From Flavobacterium sp. (lineage in GTDB: Bacteria; Bacteroidota; Bacteroidia; Flavobacteriales; Flavobacteriaceae): a DNA stretch of 46,740 nucleotides. Shown one piece after another: positions 32,348 through 41,950 of this stretch. Every line of letters begins with the position of its first letter. Within the stretch, counting starts at the first letter, position 1. The translations under genes were made by a program, and so were the position numbers. The notes beneath the pieces are model-generated. The model did no database searches and was not told the origin of the DNA. It saw only the letters and a program-made list of their open reading frames with translations. The DNA is taken from assembly GCA_012270005.1 (NCBI GenBank), contig JAAXJD010000097.1, forward strand, positions 1 through 46,740. Reading direction: 5' to 3'.

Positions 32348-33658
32348 ATGCTCCCTCGATTAAAACAACATCTGGATTCACGCTTTCCTTTTTTAAAGGA
32401 TAAAAAGTTGTTGTTGGCTGTCAGCGGAGGTATAGACAGCGTTGTTTTAGTTCACCTTTTAAAGGAACTTCATTACAATATCGCATTAGCACATTGTAAC
32501 TTTAACCTAAGAGGTGAAGAGAGCGATGGGGACGAGGCTTTTGTGCGAAACTTGGCTTTGACCCAAAAGATAGATATAAACGTAAAGCATTTTGAAACAA
32601 AAGTTTAGGCTGAATCTTCTTAATTATCTGTTCAGGTAGCTGCACGTAATTTGGGGTATGATTGGTTCACTGAATTGCTACAGCAACATGGGTACGACTA
32701 TTTGGTTACCGCGCACCACTTAGACGATTCTGCCGAAACATTCCTGATTAATTTTACCCGTGGTACAGGGATTGAAGGTCTGCTGGGCATTCCAGAGCAA
32801 AACGGTTTTATCATAAGGCCATTGCTACCGTTTACCAGAGCTGAGATAGAAGCTTATGCAAAGAAAAATAATATTGCCTGGCGAGAAGACAGTAGCAATG
32901 CTTCAGATAAATACCTGCGTAATATGTTACGCCACCATATACTGCCGGTATTAAAGGAACTGAACCCTTCGTTTGGTGATTCTTTTACAAATACCATTGA
33001 CCACCTTAAACAGGCGCAGTCTTTGGCTGCCGATGCTGCATCGTTGGTTTATAATCAGGTAGTAACAAAAACCGGTAATCAGGAACGAATAAGCATAACA
33101 AAGCTACTTGAGTACGATAATTATAAGGCGTACTTATTTAACTGGCTACATCAATATAATTTTACTGCCTGGACAGACGTTTATGACCTTGTGCACGCGC
33201 AGCCGGGTAAATTTGTGCTGTCAGATTCGCACCGTATACTGAAAGACAGGGATGTACTGATTTTAGAGTGCTTAAAGGTATCGGATGATTCGATGATTCA
33301 AATTGATGGAGTGGGTGCATACACTACCGATTCTATAGACTTACAGCTTGATATAGTGCAGGATATGGGTGCCGATGTGCCAAAAAATACGGTATTTATA
33401 GATTACGAAAAAATAAAATTTCCGTTATTTGTACGTAGATGGCGCGAAGGTGATAGTTTTTGCCCGTTAGGGATGAATGGCCTTCGTAAAAAGGTTTCTA
33501 AGTTTTTTAAAGACGAAAAAATGTCACTTTCAGATAAGGAAAATACGTGGCTGCTTGCTACAGACAACGAAATTATATGGATTATGGGCCGCCGTGCCGA
33601 TGATCGTTTTAAGATAACAACACAAACAACACAAATTTTAAAGATCGAGGTTAAATAA
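32348..33658 (+). pseudogene. tilS: tRNA(Ile)-lysidine synthase TilS interrupted by two in-frame stops
   Basis: The intact protein would have 436 residues. It attaches lysine to C34 of tRNA-Ile(CAT), an essential step in most bacteria. The N-terminal part has the ATP site LAVSGGIDSVVL (about 23-34) and HCNFNLRG. At 32606 the frame hits TAG and, six codons later (32624), TAA; between and after them AES and LSVQVAAR match TilS, so both stops replace single residues (expected about Y and K). AARNLGYDWF just after is also off the usual AARELRYxWF. From there LVTAHHLDDSAETFLINFTRGTG and the C-terminal domain are normal. Without the stops the gene is complete, and dsbD starts 2 bases later. Error or real decay cannot be told apart here. 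Confidence 0.85.
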
Positions 33659-33660
33659 CC

Positions 33661-35754
33661 ATGAAAAAACTAACATTTTTATTCCTGTTTATGGCGGCGT
33701 TCTTTTCGCTGCATGCTCAGGTAAAGGAGCCTGTTAAATGGACAAGTAAAGTAGAAAAGAAGTCGGATACCGAGTTTTTACTTACGTTTAATGCTACCAT
33801 AGAGCCTAACTGGCACATGTATTCGCAGTATAGCGACGAAAACGGTGCAATACCTATGTCGGTTACTTTTAATAACGCCAAAGGGAATTATCAGGTAGAC
33901 GGCAAACCAAAAGAGAGTAAGACAGAGAAAGCTTTTAATGATGTATTCGGTGTAACCGAAACTTTTTGGAGCAATAAGGCACAGCTGACTCAAGTAGTAA
34001 AATTACTGCCTAACAGCAATAAAGTTGTACAGGTAGCTTTTGATTACCAGGTATGTAAAGAGGTTTGTATACAAGATACAAAACTTTTTCAGTTTGATTT
34101 AACGGCGCTGACCTCTAAGCAGGTAGCCCGTTTTGACAAAATTGTTGCCAAAGCAGCTAGTATAACTGCCGTAGCAGAGACCGCTAGTACTGACGCAGTT
34201 AAAGATACAGCCAAAGCTGTTCCTGTTGCTGATACCGTAAAAGCACAGGCAGTGGCTAGTGCAGATTCTATAGCTGTAGTGGGTAAGGATGTAGCAGTAG
34301 CCTCTAAAACAGATGATGAAAAGAAAGACGAAGGTTTACTTACCATTTTCATTGTTGCTTTTCTGTCAGGATTTGCGGCGTTACTTACCCCGTGTGTATT
34401 CCCTATGATTCCTATGACGGTTAGCTTTTTTACAAAGCAAAGTAAGTCTAGGGCGGCGGGTATACGCAATGCCATTACTTACGGTATTTCTATAATAGTA
34501 ATATATGTGGTATTAGGGTCTGTAGTAACTGCGATTTTTGGTGCTGATTCTCTTAACGCATTGTCTACCAATGTGTTTTTTAACCTGTTCTTTTTCATAT
34601 TGTTAGTAATTTTTGCGTGTTCGTTTTTGGGAGCATTCGAAATTATGCTGCCAAACTCATGGGCAAATAAAGTAGACCAGCAAGCCGACCGCGGCGGCAT
34701 TATCGGTATTTTATTTATGGCGCTTGCACTTGCTATAGTGTCATTTTCTTGTACCGGCCCTATTTTGGGTAACCTCCTTGTAGTAGCTGCATCTAAAGGC
34801 GGAATTGCTCCGGTGGTAGGAATGTTTGGGTTTTCACTGGCATTGGCACTACCTTTTATGTTGTTTGCTATGTTCCCGGGCTGGATGAACAGCCTCCCGA
34901 AATCAGGTGGCTGGTTAAATACTGTAAAAGTGTTTTTAGGTTTCCTGGAACTGGCACTAGCATTTAAATTTCTTAGTAATGCCGACCTGGTATTACAGCT
35001 TCACTTTTTAGAAAGAGAGACTTTCCTTGCTATATGGATTGCAATTTTTGGCGCCCTAACATTATACTTATTCGGAAAGTTAACACTACCTCATGATACG
35101 CCTTCAGGTTATATTTCTGTCGGCAGGCTGTTGTTAGGTTTAACTTCACTTTCTTTTACCATTTACCTTATCCCTGGGTTGTGGGGTGCGCCTCTTAAAG
35201 TTATAAGCGGATTCCCGCCTTCTCCTACATACAGCGAAAGCCCTGAAGGAATAGGAAGTAAGGGTGCATCTTCGGCTACTGCAACGGTATTACCTGAGGG
35301 TGCCCATGCAGGACCACACGGTATAGCGGCATTTAAGGACTATGACACCGCTTTAAAATATGCTAAAAAAGTTGGAAAACCTTTGTTGGTTGATTTTACG
35401 GGTTATGCCTGTGTAAATTGCCGAAAAATGGAGGATAATGTGTGGATAGACAAAGAAATACTTTCAATTCTTACTAATGATGTTGTACTTGTTTCGCTAT
35501 ATGTAGATTATAAACAAGACCTTCCTGAAAGTGAGCAGTATGTGTCTCCTCAAACAGGAAAGTTTATAAAAACAATCGGTAACAAGTGGAGTGATTTACA
35601 GATAACTAAATATAGTACTAACTCTCAGCCGTATTATGCTTTTGTTGATGGTAATGGACAAGATTTAAAAAATCCTAAACCAGTAGGGTACACACCTGAT
35701 AAAGAAGAGTATCTTGCATGGTTGAAAGAAGGAATAAAAAATTACAAGAAATAA
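33661..35754 (+). CDS. dsbD: Thiol:disulfide interchange protein DsbD
   Basis: 697 residues. Signal peptide (about 1-19), an N-terminal periplasmic domain with YQVCKEVCIQDT (C140/C145 region), a low-complexity Ala/Val/Asp/Thr linker (about 160-222), eight membrane helices with TPCVFPMIPMTV and SFSCTGPILG holding the membrane cysteine pair, and a C-terminal thioredoxin-like domain with GYACVNCRKME (C580/C583 approx.). The protein passes electrons from cytosolic thioredoxin to periplasmic proteins. Begins 2 bases after tilS, so co-transcribed. Confidence 0.93.
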   Translation: MKKLTFLFLFMAAFFSLHAQVKEPVKWTSKVEKKSDTEFLLTFNATIEPNWHMYSQYSDENGAIPMSVTFNNAKGNYQVDGKPKESKTEKAFNDVFGVTETFWSNKAQLTQVVKLLPNSNKVVQVAFDYQVCKEVCIQDTKLFQFDLTALTSKQVARFDKIVAKAASITAVAETASTDAVKDTAKAVPVADTVKAQAVASADSIAVVGKDVAVASKTDDEKKDEGLLTIFIVAFLSGFAALLTPCVFPMIPMTVSFFTKQSKSRAAGIRNAITYGISIIVIYVVLGSVVTAIFGADSLNALSTNVFFNLFFFILLVIFACSFLGAFEIMLPNSWANKVDQQADRGGIIGILFMALALAIVSFSCTGPILGNLLVVAASKGGIAPVVGMFGFSLALALPFMLFAMFPGWMNSLPKSGGWLNTVKVFLGFLELALAFKFLSNADLVLQLHFLERETFLAIWIAIFGALTLYLFGKLTLPHDTPSGYISVGRLLLGLTSLSFTIYLIPGLWGAPLKVISGFPPSPTYSESPEGIGSKGASSATATVLPEGAHAGPHGIAAFKDYDTALKYAKKVGKPLLVDFTGYACVNCRKMEDNVWIDKEILSILTNDVVLVSLYVDYKQDLPESEQYVSPQTGKFIKTIGNKWSDLQITKYSTNSQPYYAFVDGNGQDLKNPKPVGYTPDKEEYLAWLKEGIKNYKK

Positions 35755-35774
35755 AGCTTCTTATTTTACGCAAT

Positions 35775-35816
35775 AAAACAATAAACCCGATAGTAAGCTA
35801 TCGGGTTTATTGTTTT
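35775..35816. terminator. Bidirectional terminator between dsbD and the phytochrome operon
   Basis: AAAACAATAAACCCGATAG and its exact reverse complement form a 19-bp stem around TAAG. T-rich on both strands, it suits dsbD and the convergent kinase gene, which ends 9 bases away. Confidence 0.88.
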
Positions 35817-35824
35817 ATAATTCT

Positions 35825-38089
35825 TTATATAGCGGGAAAGTACAAATTAATAGTTGTACCTACGTCTTTTATACTTACGGCATTTATTATACCGTTATGC
35901 GTTTGCATTATCTTTTTACAAAGCGCCAGCCCCACACCAGAGCCCCTCATGTCTGGTTGTGCATGCAGGCGCGTAAAAATATTAAATATCTTCTCGGCAT
36001 ACTGTGGCTCAAATCCCATACCGTTATCGGTAACTTTAATCAGATAGTAAGGTAAACTGTTTTCTCCTTCCTCAACATTTACCACACCAGGTTCAGCGAT
36101 TATATTTATAACCGGCGAACGCTCTGCACTTGCGTATTTAATTGCGTTACCTATAAGGTTTACAAAAAGTTGTTTCATTAAAAACGGAATACCCATTACA
36201 ATAGGCAAATCGTGTACTATTACTTCGGCATTTTTTTCGTTTTTTGTTTCCGTCATGTCCAGTTTAACTTCTTCTATCAGTTGCATTACATTTACAGGAA
36301 CAAGCGGCGTGTGATGATGTTTTATCCTTGTATACTTAAGAATATCTACCAGAAGTGTTTGCATCCGCTCGGCAGACCCATTCATACGTAAAACCGCATC
36401 TTGCACTGTTTCTGGTAAATCTTTCTCTTTAGACAATAGCCTGGATGCGATGAGCTGTATTTTACGTAACGGCTCCTGCAAATCATGTGTACTAATCCAA
36501 TTGATGTTTTCCAGTTCGCTGTTGGTTTCGCGTAGCAGTTCGCTTAGTTTACGATATTTTTCTTCTTCACGGGTTATTACAATGAGGTTTAGCTGCCGCT
36601 GCAATGCGTAAGCAAAACTTGCTGCCGCTTCGGTTTCATATGATAGCCATTCGTTAGAGGTACGGTCTACAATTTCTTTCCAGAGTGAAAACGATCGGCG
36701 AGGGGAAAGTCCTTTTTCATCTTTGATAATAGATTTAGAAGGGTCACCTCCCCAGTGCACTTCCGTCCTTGTCTCCTGCCTGTACCACATGATGCTGCTT
36801 ATGTTGTGTATATCCAGCGATTGGTACAACAGTCCGGACACGCTTTCGCTTATATTCCTTAATTCCGGAAGCACATCAGACAACTTGGTTGTAGTGTAAG
36901 AGGTATGATTACTGCAAGTGGCGCACCACGAAGCCAAATGTAGTACCTGTTCCTCTGACGGTGTAATTCCCGAACTATATACTGTGTTGTTATACACAAT
37001 GCTTACTCCGGAAGCATTACAAAGGTTCAGGATTTCGGGCTGGCTGATTATTTCCTGCAAGCCGGCTTCGTTAGTTAGGGTAATATTAGTTATACGTTCC
37101 AGCGCAGCGTTTACCTTTTTAGATAGCTCATATTCTTCAGACGCCTGGCGTACATCTATTTGAGATGTTATAAAGTGCCCCTGTAATTGTGCTGCAAGCC
37201 TTAGTTCAGGGGTCAGGTTTTTAGGCGAGTAATGATGGCAGGCTATAAGCCCCCAGAGTTTCTTTTTATAGATAAGCGATATGGTGAGTGTGGCGCCTAC
37301 ACCCATGTTATGCAAGTATTGAACGTGTATAGGCGACGTGCTGCGAAGCACACTAAGGCTCATATCAAGGTTTTTCTGCGCACTGTCGTCCAGTGTATAA
37401 ATAGGCACGGGGGTGTAGTCAATGTCTGTAATGAGCCTTAATAAGTTCTTCATATACAGCTCTCTTGCCTGTGGTGGTATATCGGTATGCGGGTAGTGTA
37501 GCCCCAGGAAGGGTTCTAAATCTTCGCGGCAGCTTTCGGCAAACACCTCGCCGTTATAATCTTTATCAAAGCGATACACCATTACACGGTCATAGCCTGT
37601 AATTTCCCTTGTTCCTTCTGCTACCAGCTGGCAAAGGTCTTTGAGGGAATGCATATCGTGCATATAACGCAATAGCTGCGATGTTTGGTTGTACGACTCG
37701 TTTCCGGCCTGCTTTGTAATATCTACCGGTTCAGCTTCCAGTATCCATATATCATCTGCATTTTTGTGCAGAGTGCATAAAAAGTCAACACCAGCCAGGC
37801 GCAGTTGCAAAAGGTTTGCAGTTATCTGTTTGCCATCCTCTATAAATTGCTTTAGGCTTATAGCACTCTCTTCACCAAACACCTCGGCAAAGTCTTTCCC
37901 TAAAAGCTGTGAGTGGAAAAGGCTTATGTACTGTGCGGTATTTTCGCTGCAGTAATCTATGTTTAGCAAATCTCCTTTAAGCCCCAGCAAAAAACCGTGT
38001 GGCTGTATACTTCCCGGTATGTGTATAGGCTCTTGTTCGCAATTTGTAAGATTTACTAAATCACGATTTACAATGTCTTTAATGTTCAT
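35825..38089 (-). CDS. bphP: Bacteriophytochrome sensor histidine kinase
   Basis: 754 residues. PAS domain (about 20-125) preceded by C17 in TNCEQEPIHIPGSIQPHG, the biliverdin-attaching cysteine position of bacteriophytochromes; GAF domain (about 140-310) with YPHTDIPPQAR (canonical PASDIP variant) and ACHHYSPKNLT; PHY domain (about 320-510) with WGGDPSKSI; then the histidine kinase with phosphoacceptor H in STHDLQEPLRKI (about 535) and ATP-binding NAIKYA, DNGMGFEP and GSGVGLALCKKI. It senses red/far-red light and passes phosphate to a partner, very likely the response regulator of the same operon. Heme oxygenase next to it supplies its chromophore. Confidence 0.93.
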   Translation of the reverse strand: MNIKDIVNRDLVNLTNCEQEPIHIPGSIQPHGFLLGLKGDLLNIDYCSENTAQYISLFHSQLLGKDFAEVFGEESAISLKQFIEDGKQITANLLQLRLAGVDFLCTLHKNADDIWILEAEPVDITKQAGNESYNQTSQLLRYMHDMHSLKDLCQLVAEGTREITGYDRVMVYRFDKDYNGEVFAESCREDLEPFLGLHYPHTDIPPQARELYMKNLLRLITDIDYTPVPIYTLDDSAQKNLDMSLSVLRSTSPIHVQYLHNMGVGATLTISLIYKKKLWGLIACHHYSPKNLTPELRLAAQLQGHFITSQIDVRQASEEYELSKKVNAALERITNITLTNEAGLQEIISQPEILNLCNASGVSIVYNNTVYSSGITPSEEQVLHLASWCATCSNHTSYTTTKLSDVLPELRNISESVSGLLYQSLDIHNISSIMWYRQETRTEVHWGGDPSKSIIKDEKGLSPRRSFSLWKEIVDRTSNEWLSYETEAAASFAYALQRQLNLIVITREEEKYRKLSELLRETNSELENINWISTHDLQEPLRKIQLIASRLLSKEKDLPETVQDAVLRMNGSAERMQTLLVDILKYTRIKHHHTPLVPVNVMQLIEEVKLDMTETKNEKNAEVIVHDLPIVMGIPFLMKQLFVNLIGNAIKYASAERSPVINIIAEPGVVNVEEGENSLPYYLIKVTDNGMGFEPQYAEKIFNIFTRLHAQPDMRGSGVGLALCKKIMQTHNGIINAVSIKDVGTTINLYFPAI

Positions 38090-38102
38090 AAGCTTTTAGT
38101 CA

Positions 38103-38696
38103 TCACTTTTGGCTAAAATGCGTGTAAATTGATTTAAAGGCGTGGTTAGCGCCTTTTATTATTTCCTCCTTATTATCATTTTGGGCTTCGTATGTAAGCA
38201 AATTTTCTAAAAAAGCTTTCCACATTGGCCCTGTTTTTTCTTTATATCCTGCAAAGTAACTTGTCCCCGTATTTTCATCAAGGCTAAGTTGTTTCAGTAC
38301 ATTTTTTAAAATTACCCTTCCGCCCAGGGTTGAACCTTCCATTACATAAAACACACCCATTGCAAAGCCTTCAGTTATAGTTTTTAATCCTTCGCTTATA
38401 GGGTGCTTATTACTACTGTATGACTTACCAAGCGAATCAAGATCAGCTTCAATATGTTTTATTTTCGCCCTTTCGTTTAAATCGGGTACAACGCCCTTTA
38501 AAACCGGAAATATATTTTGCTCTGCATCTAAAACAATATCGTGCATAAGGCACAGATATGTTGTATAATTATCTATAGTTAAATCCGGGCTCATTAAGCT
38601 TTCAGAAAGCGGTAAACCCTCCAGTGCGGTATGGGCCGCAGCTGTTTGTGTCTTTAAAATTTCGGCAAACGAAATAGTCGTTGCGGTGTTATCCAT
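38103..38696 (-). CDS. bphO: Biliverdin-producing heme oxygenase
   Basis: 197 residues from the ATG at 38696; an upstream ATG at 38726 would overlap the response regulator by 17 bases. The heme-ligand histidine is likely H22 in QTAAAHTALE, and YVMEGSTLGGRVI gives the distal GxxxG-like helix. It opens heme to biliverdin, iron and CO, giving the chromophore for the kinase 13 bases downstream. Its place in the operon supports that role over iron scavenging. Confidence 0.88.
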   Translation of the reverse strand: MDNTATTISFAEILKTQTAAAHTALEGLPLSESLMSPDLTIDNYTTYLCLMHDIVLDAEQNIFPVLKGVVPDLNERAKIKHIEADLDSLGKSYSSNKHPISEGLKTITEGFAMGVFYVMEGSTLGGRVILKNVLKQLSLDENTGTSYFAGYKEKTGPMWKAFLENLLTYEAQNDNKEEIIKGANHAFKSIYTHFSQK

Positions 38697-38709
38697 CAAA
38701 AGGGTATTA

Positions 38710-39141
38710 TTAATATTGGTAAACAAAGTTTTGTTCGGTTGTAATAAAGCTTTGCCAGTTTATAGAAAGTACATGTTCTATAGACTTTTTAAGCTTTTCA
38801 AAGTCTCCTGATTTTGGCAGATAGTACGTAGCTCCAAACAGTCGGGCTTTATCAATCAGCGCCTCATCTTTAGAGGTTGAAAGCATTATAACAGGCAAAT
38901 CGGCTGTTACAGTGTTTTTTCGTACCATTTTCAAGGCTTCTAGTCCGTTTATTCCGGGCATATTTATATCCAGGAATACCAGGTTAGGATTAGGTGGCGG
39001 GTTTTCAAGCGCATATATTAAATCGTCAGCACAAACCTGTGTGTAGACTTCAAAGTTCTCATCTAGCCCTTCAACAATTTCCTTGAAAAAGTTAAGGTCA
39101 TCCGTATCGTCATCCGTGTAAAAAATATTTTGTTTTCTCAT
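38710..39141 (-). CDS. Single-domain response regulator (CheY/Rcp1-like)
   Basis: 143 residues from the ATG at 39141; an upstream ATG at 39207 lies ahead of the promoter element and is rejected. Receiver domain only: acidic pocket DDD (10-12), phosphoacceptor D58 in NLVFLDINMPG, switch threonine/serine in MLSTSKD, and lysine in YLPKSGD (about 107). No output domain, so the signal goes on by protein contact or a phosphorelay. First gene of the phytochrome operon. Confidence 0.9.
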   Translation of the reverse strand: MRKQNIFYTDDDTDDLNFFKEIVEGLDENFEVYTQVCADDLIYALENPPPNPNLVFLDINMPGINGLEALKMVRKNTVTADLPVIMLSTSKDEALIDKARLFGATYYLPKSGDFEKLKKSIEHVLSINWQSFITTEQNFVYQY

Positions 39142-39183
39142 CTTTGAGGTCCTGATTTTGTGTTTTGTTATGGGGTAAAGAAA

Positions 39184-39191
39184 CAAATATA
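39184..39191 (-). promoter_or_regulatory. -7 promoter element of the phytochrome operon
   Basis: On the minus strand TATATTTG fits TAnnTTTG, about 43 bases upstream of the ATG at 39141. The rest of 39192-39421 shows no gene; CATGGTGCATG at about 39234 is a weak dyad. Confidence 0.5.
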
Positions 39192-39421
39192 GGTATTTAT
39201 AAACCAATACTATTATTTAAGTGTAATATTAACGCATGGTGCATGTGCAGGTTATTTAGTTAAACACTTTTTTGCTCGGGGGTTCATAGTGTTATTTATA
39301 CTTACATAGAAGTTATAGGTACTTCAGCATTATATTAAAATGTAGTTTCTGTTATTACCGTTTGAGGGAAAATAAGTATCTTCACGCCGTTTTTTTATAC
39401 AGCTACAAAAGCAATCATTAC

Positions 39422-41938
39422 ATGAAAAATTTAAACAGGTATTATCCTCAGCTTCTGGCCCTGATAGGGTTTGTTATTGTTGCACTTATTTACTTTTATC
39501 CGGTGTTGCAGGGTAACAAAGCTTTTTACCAGTCAGATATCGCGCAGTATACCGGTATGGCTAAAGAACAAAACGATTTCCGTAAAGAAAACGATGCAGA
39601 GCCGTACTGGACAAATCACGCTTTTGGTGGTATGCCGACCTATCAGATGGGGGCTAATTACCCGCATAATTACATAAAAAAACTTGATGCCGTTTTGCGT
39701 TTTTTACCCCGCCCGGCAGACTACCTGTTCTTATATTTTCTGGGCTTTTTTGTACTGTTAAGGGTACTTAAAGTTGATACGCTTAAAGCGTTTTTCGGGG
39801 CGCTGGCCTTTGGTTTTAGCACGTACATGATTGTGATACTTGGAGCTGGGCATAATGCCAAGGCGCATACCATTGCTTATATGCCTATGGTTATAGCAGG
39901 TATTATATTGGTCTTTAGGAAACGTTATGTGGCAGGAGGATTACTCACCCTTATAGCTACTGCGCTGGAAATAAACGCAAACCATTTCCAGATGACTTAC
40001 TATCTGTTGTTCCTGCTTTTGTGCATTGGTATTTACTACGTTATAGACATTGTAAAACAGAAAGATTTTAAACACCTGTATACTTCAATTGGTGTTTTTG
40101 CAGTAGCCGGTATAGTAGCATTAGGAATGAACGCTACGAGCCTTATGGCAACATCTGAATTTACAAACTACAGTATACGTGGCAAAAGCGAGCTTACCTT
40201 TAAGCCTGATGGCAAACAGGTAACCAGCAACGCCGCCATGGATTACGACTACATTACAGAATACAGTTACGGTAAAGCCGAGAGTTTTGACCTTTTAGTG
40301 CCAAGGCTTTTTGGTGGTGGTATGCAGGAAAAAGCAGGAGAAGGTTCTAAAATATATGACTTTTACCTTGGCTTAGGCTTAGAGCCTGCACAGGCCAAAG
40401 AATATTCTGAAACCATACCGTCTTACTGGGGTGATCAGCCCATAGTAGAGGCACCTGCTTACATAGGTATTGTGGTATTTTTCCTAGCGATATTTGCATT
40501 GTTTGCAGATAAGCGCAACCTTAAGTATGCATTCCTTGCAGGCGCTGTTTTATCGTTGTTATTGTCGTGGGGCAAAAACCTTCCGGGGCTTACCAATTTC
40601 TTTATAGAAAATGTGCCGCTTTATGATAAGTTCCGTGCGGTTTCATCTATTCAGGTATTGTTAGAACTCTGTATGCCCGCGCTTGCCTTTATGGGCCTGC
40701 AAACGTTCTTTACGCTGGATAAAGAGAAACAGTTTAAAAACCTTTGGCAGTCTGCCGCAGTGGTGTTAGGCATACTCGTTCTTTTGTTTTTAATGAAAGG
40801 CTCGTTTACCTTTGAAAGCCCACGCGATGCCGCCATGGCACAGCAAATGTTTGGTGCCGATAACTACAAGCAAATCGGTCCAGGATTTTTGGCTGCGCTT
40901 CAGGAAACGCGTATTGAAATGTACACCGCAGATATTACAAGAGCACTATTCTTGGTTGTGGGTGCTGCATTAGCATTATTCCTGGCGTACAAGCAGAAAA
41001 TTAATGAGGTTATCGCAGTTGTCATTGTAGGTACGCTTGCTGTAGCCGACCTATACACAGTAGACCGCAAATATGTAAATAACGATGATTTTGTTTCGGC
41101 ACGTAAAATGACAGAGCCGTTTGAGCTTACAGGTGCCGACGAATTTATACTAAAGGATAAGAGCCATTACAGGGTTTACGAACCATTTGCCAGGCTCCAG
41201 GGCCGCACGTCGTACTACCACCAGTCGGTAGGAGGGTATAGTGCGGTACGTCCTCGCAGAATGGATGAATTATTTACCCACACCTTTGAGAGTGAAAAGG
41301 GTAACGGAATGGCTCCGCTATTTAATGTGGACCAGGAAACCATGAAGCTGAAAGCTCCTGTACCGGTGTTAGACCTTTTAAATATTAAGTATTTGGTAAT
41401 GCAGGGCCAACAGGGCGATTATGTGCCGGTAACCAATCCATTTGCTGCCGGTCCGGCTTGGTTTGTAAGTACTGTAAAACCTGTTACTACAGCCGACGAA
41501 GAATTTAAGGCTACCATAGCGCTTGATGTAAAAAACCAGGCGGTGGTAAATAAAGATAAATTTGCCGAAGCAGCAGCTAAAACTACTTTTGTTAAAGATA
41601 GTACAGCAACCATTAAGCTTGATTCTTATGAACCGAACCACCTTGTTTACACCACAAGCAATAAAAACGAAGGGTTTGCTGTGTTCAGCGAAATGTATTA
41701 CCCTAAAGGCTGGAATTCCACTATAGATGGTAAGCCTGCCGCACATTACCAGGCAGATTACACACTGCGTGCTATGCTTATCCCGGCGGGTAATCATAAG
41801 GTAGAGTTTAAATTTGAACCTCAGGTTGTAAAAACAGGAAGTACAATAGCACTGGTAAGTTTTGTAGCGTTTATTGGCTTGCTGGGGGCAGGTATTTGGT
41901 TTGAAAATAAAAAGAACAAGCAGCAGGTAACTGCTTAA
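39422..41938 (+). CDS. YfhO-like multi-pass membrane protein
   Basis: 838 residues from the ATG at 39422, where the first membrane helix (LLALIGFVIVALIYFYPVL) begins soon after; an open frame reaching back to 39362 adds 20 residues without membrane character. About 12-14 helices and a large soluble C-terminal part (about 570-810). DIAQYTGMAKEQNDFRKE and FGGMPTYQMGANYP near the N-terminus match the periplasmic loop of the YfhO/GT-C-like family, thought to move sugars across the membrane in envelope or lipoteichoic-like glycosylation. A glycosyltransferase gene follows after 12 bases. Confidence 0.82.
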   Translation: MKNLNRYYPQLLALIGFVIVALIYFYPVLQGNKAFYQSDIAQYTGMAKEQNDFRKENDAEPYWTNHAFGGMPTYQMGANYPHNYIKKLDAVLRFLPRPADYLFLYFLGFFVLLRVLKVDTLKAFFGALAFGFSTYMIVILGAGHNAKAHTIAYMPMVIAGIILVFRKRYVAGGLLTLIATALEINANHFQMTYYLLFLLLCIGIYYVIDIVKQKDFKHLYTSIGVFAVAGIVALGMNATSLMATSEFTNYSIRGKSELTFKPDGKQVTSNAAMDYDYITEYSYGKAESFDLLVPRLFGGGMQEKAGEGSKIYDFYLGLGLEPAQAKEYSETIPSYWGDQPIVEAPAYIGIVVFFLAIFALFADKRNLKYAFLAGAVLSLLLSWGKNLPGLTNFFIENVPLYDKFRAVSSIQVLLELCMPALAFMGLQTFFTLDKEKQFKNLWQSAAVVLGILVLLFLMKGSFTFESPRDAAMAQQMFGADNYKQIGPGFLAALQETRIEMYTADITRALFLVVGAALALFLAYKQKINEVIAVVIVGTLAVADLYTVDRKYVNNDDFVSARKMTEPFELTGADEFILKDKSHYRVYEPFARLQGRTSYYHQSVGGYSAVRPRRMDELFTHTFESEKGNGMAPLFNVDQETMKLKAPVPVLDLLNIKYLVMQGQQGDYVPVTNPFAAGPAWFVSTVKPVTTADEEFKATIALDVKNQAVVNKDKFAEAAAKTTFVKDSTATIKLDSYEPNHLVYTTSNKNEGFAVFSEMYYPKGWNSTIDGKPAAHYQADYTLRAMLIPAGNHKVEFKFEPQVVKTGSTIALVSFVAFIGLLGAGIWFENKKNKQQVTA

Positions 41939-41950
41939 GCAATCTGGGTT

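Noticed and set aside
32606..32626. Programmed stop-codon readthrough or codon reassignment in tilS
   Set aside because: TAG and TAA are both involved, TGA is involved in the Nudix gene, and all three stops end intact genes normally elsewhere in the window. No selenocysteine-type hairpin or suppressor tRNA was seen.
39142..39207. N-terminal extension of the response regulator
   Set aside because: It adds 22 residues of non-receiver sequence and would begin upstream of the -7 element at 39184-39191.
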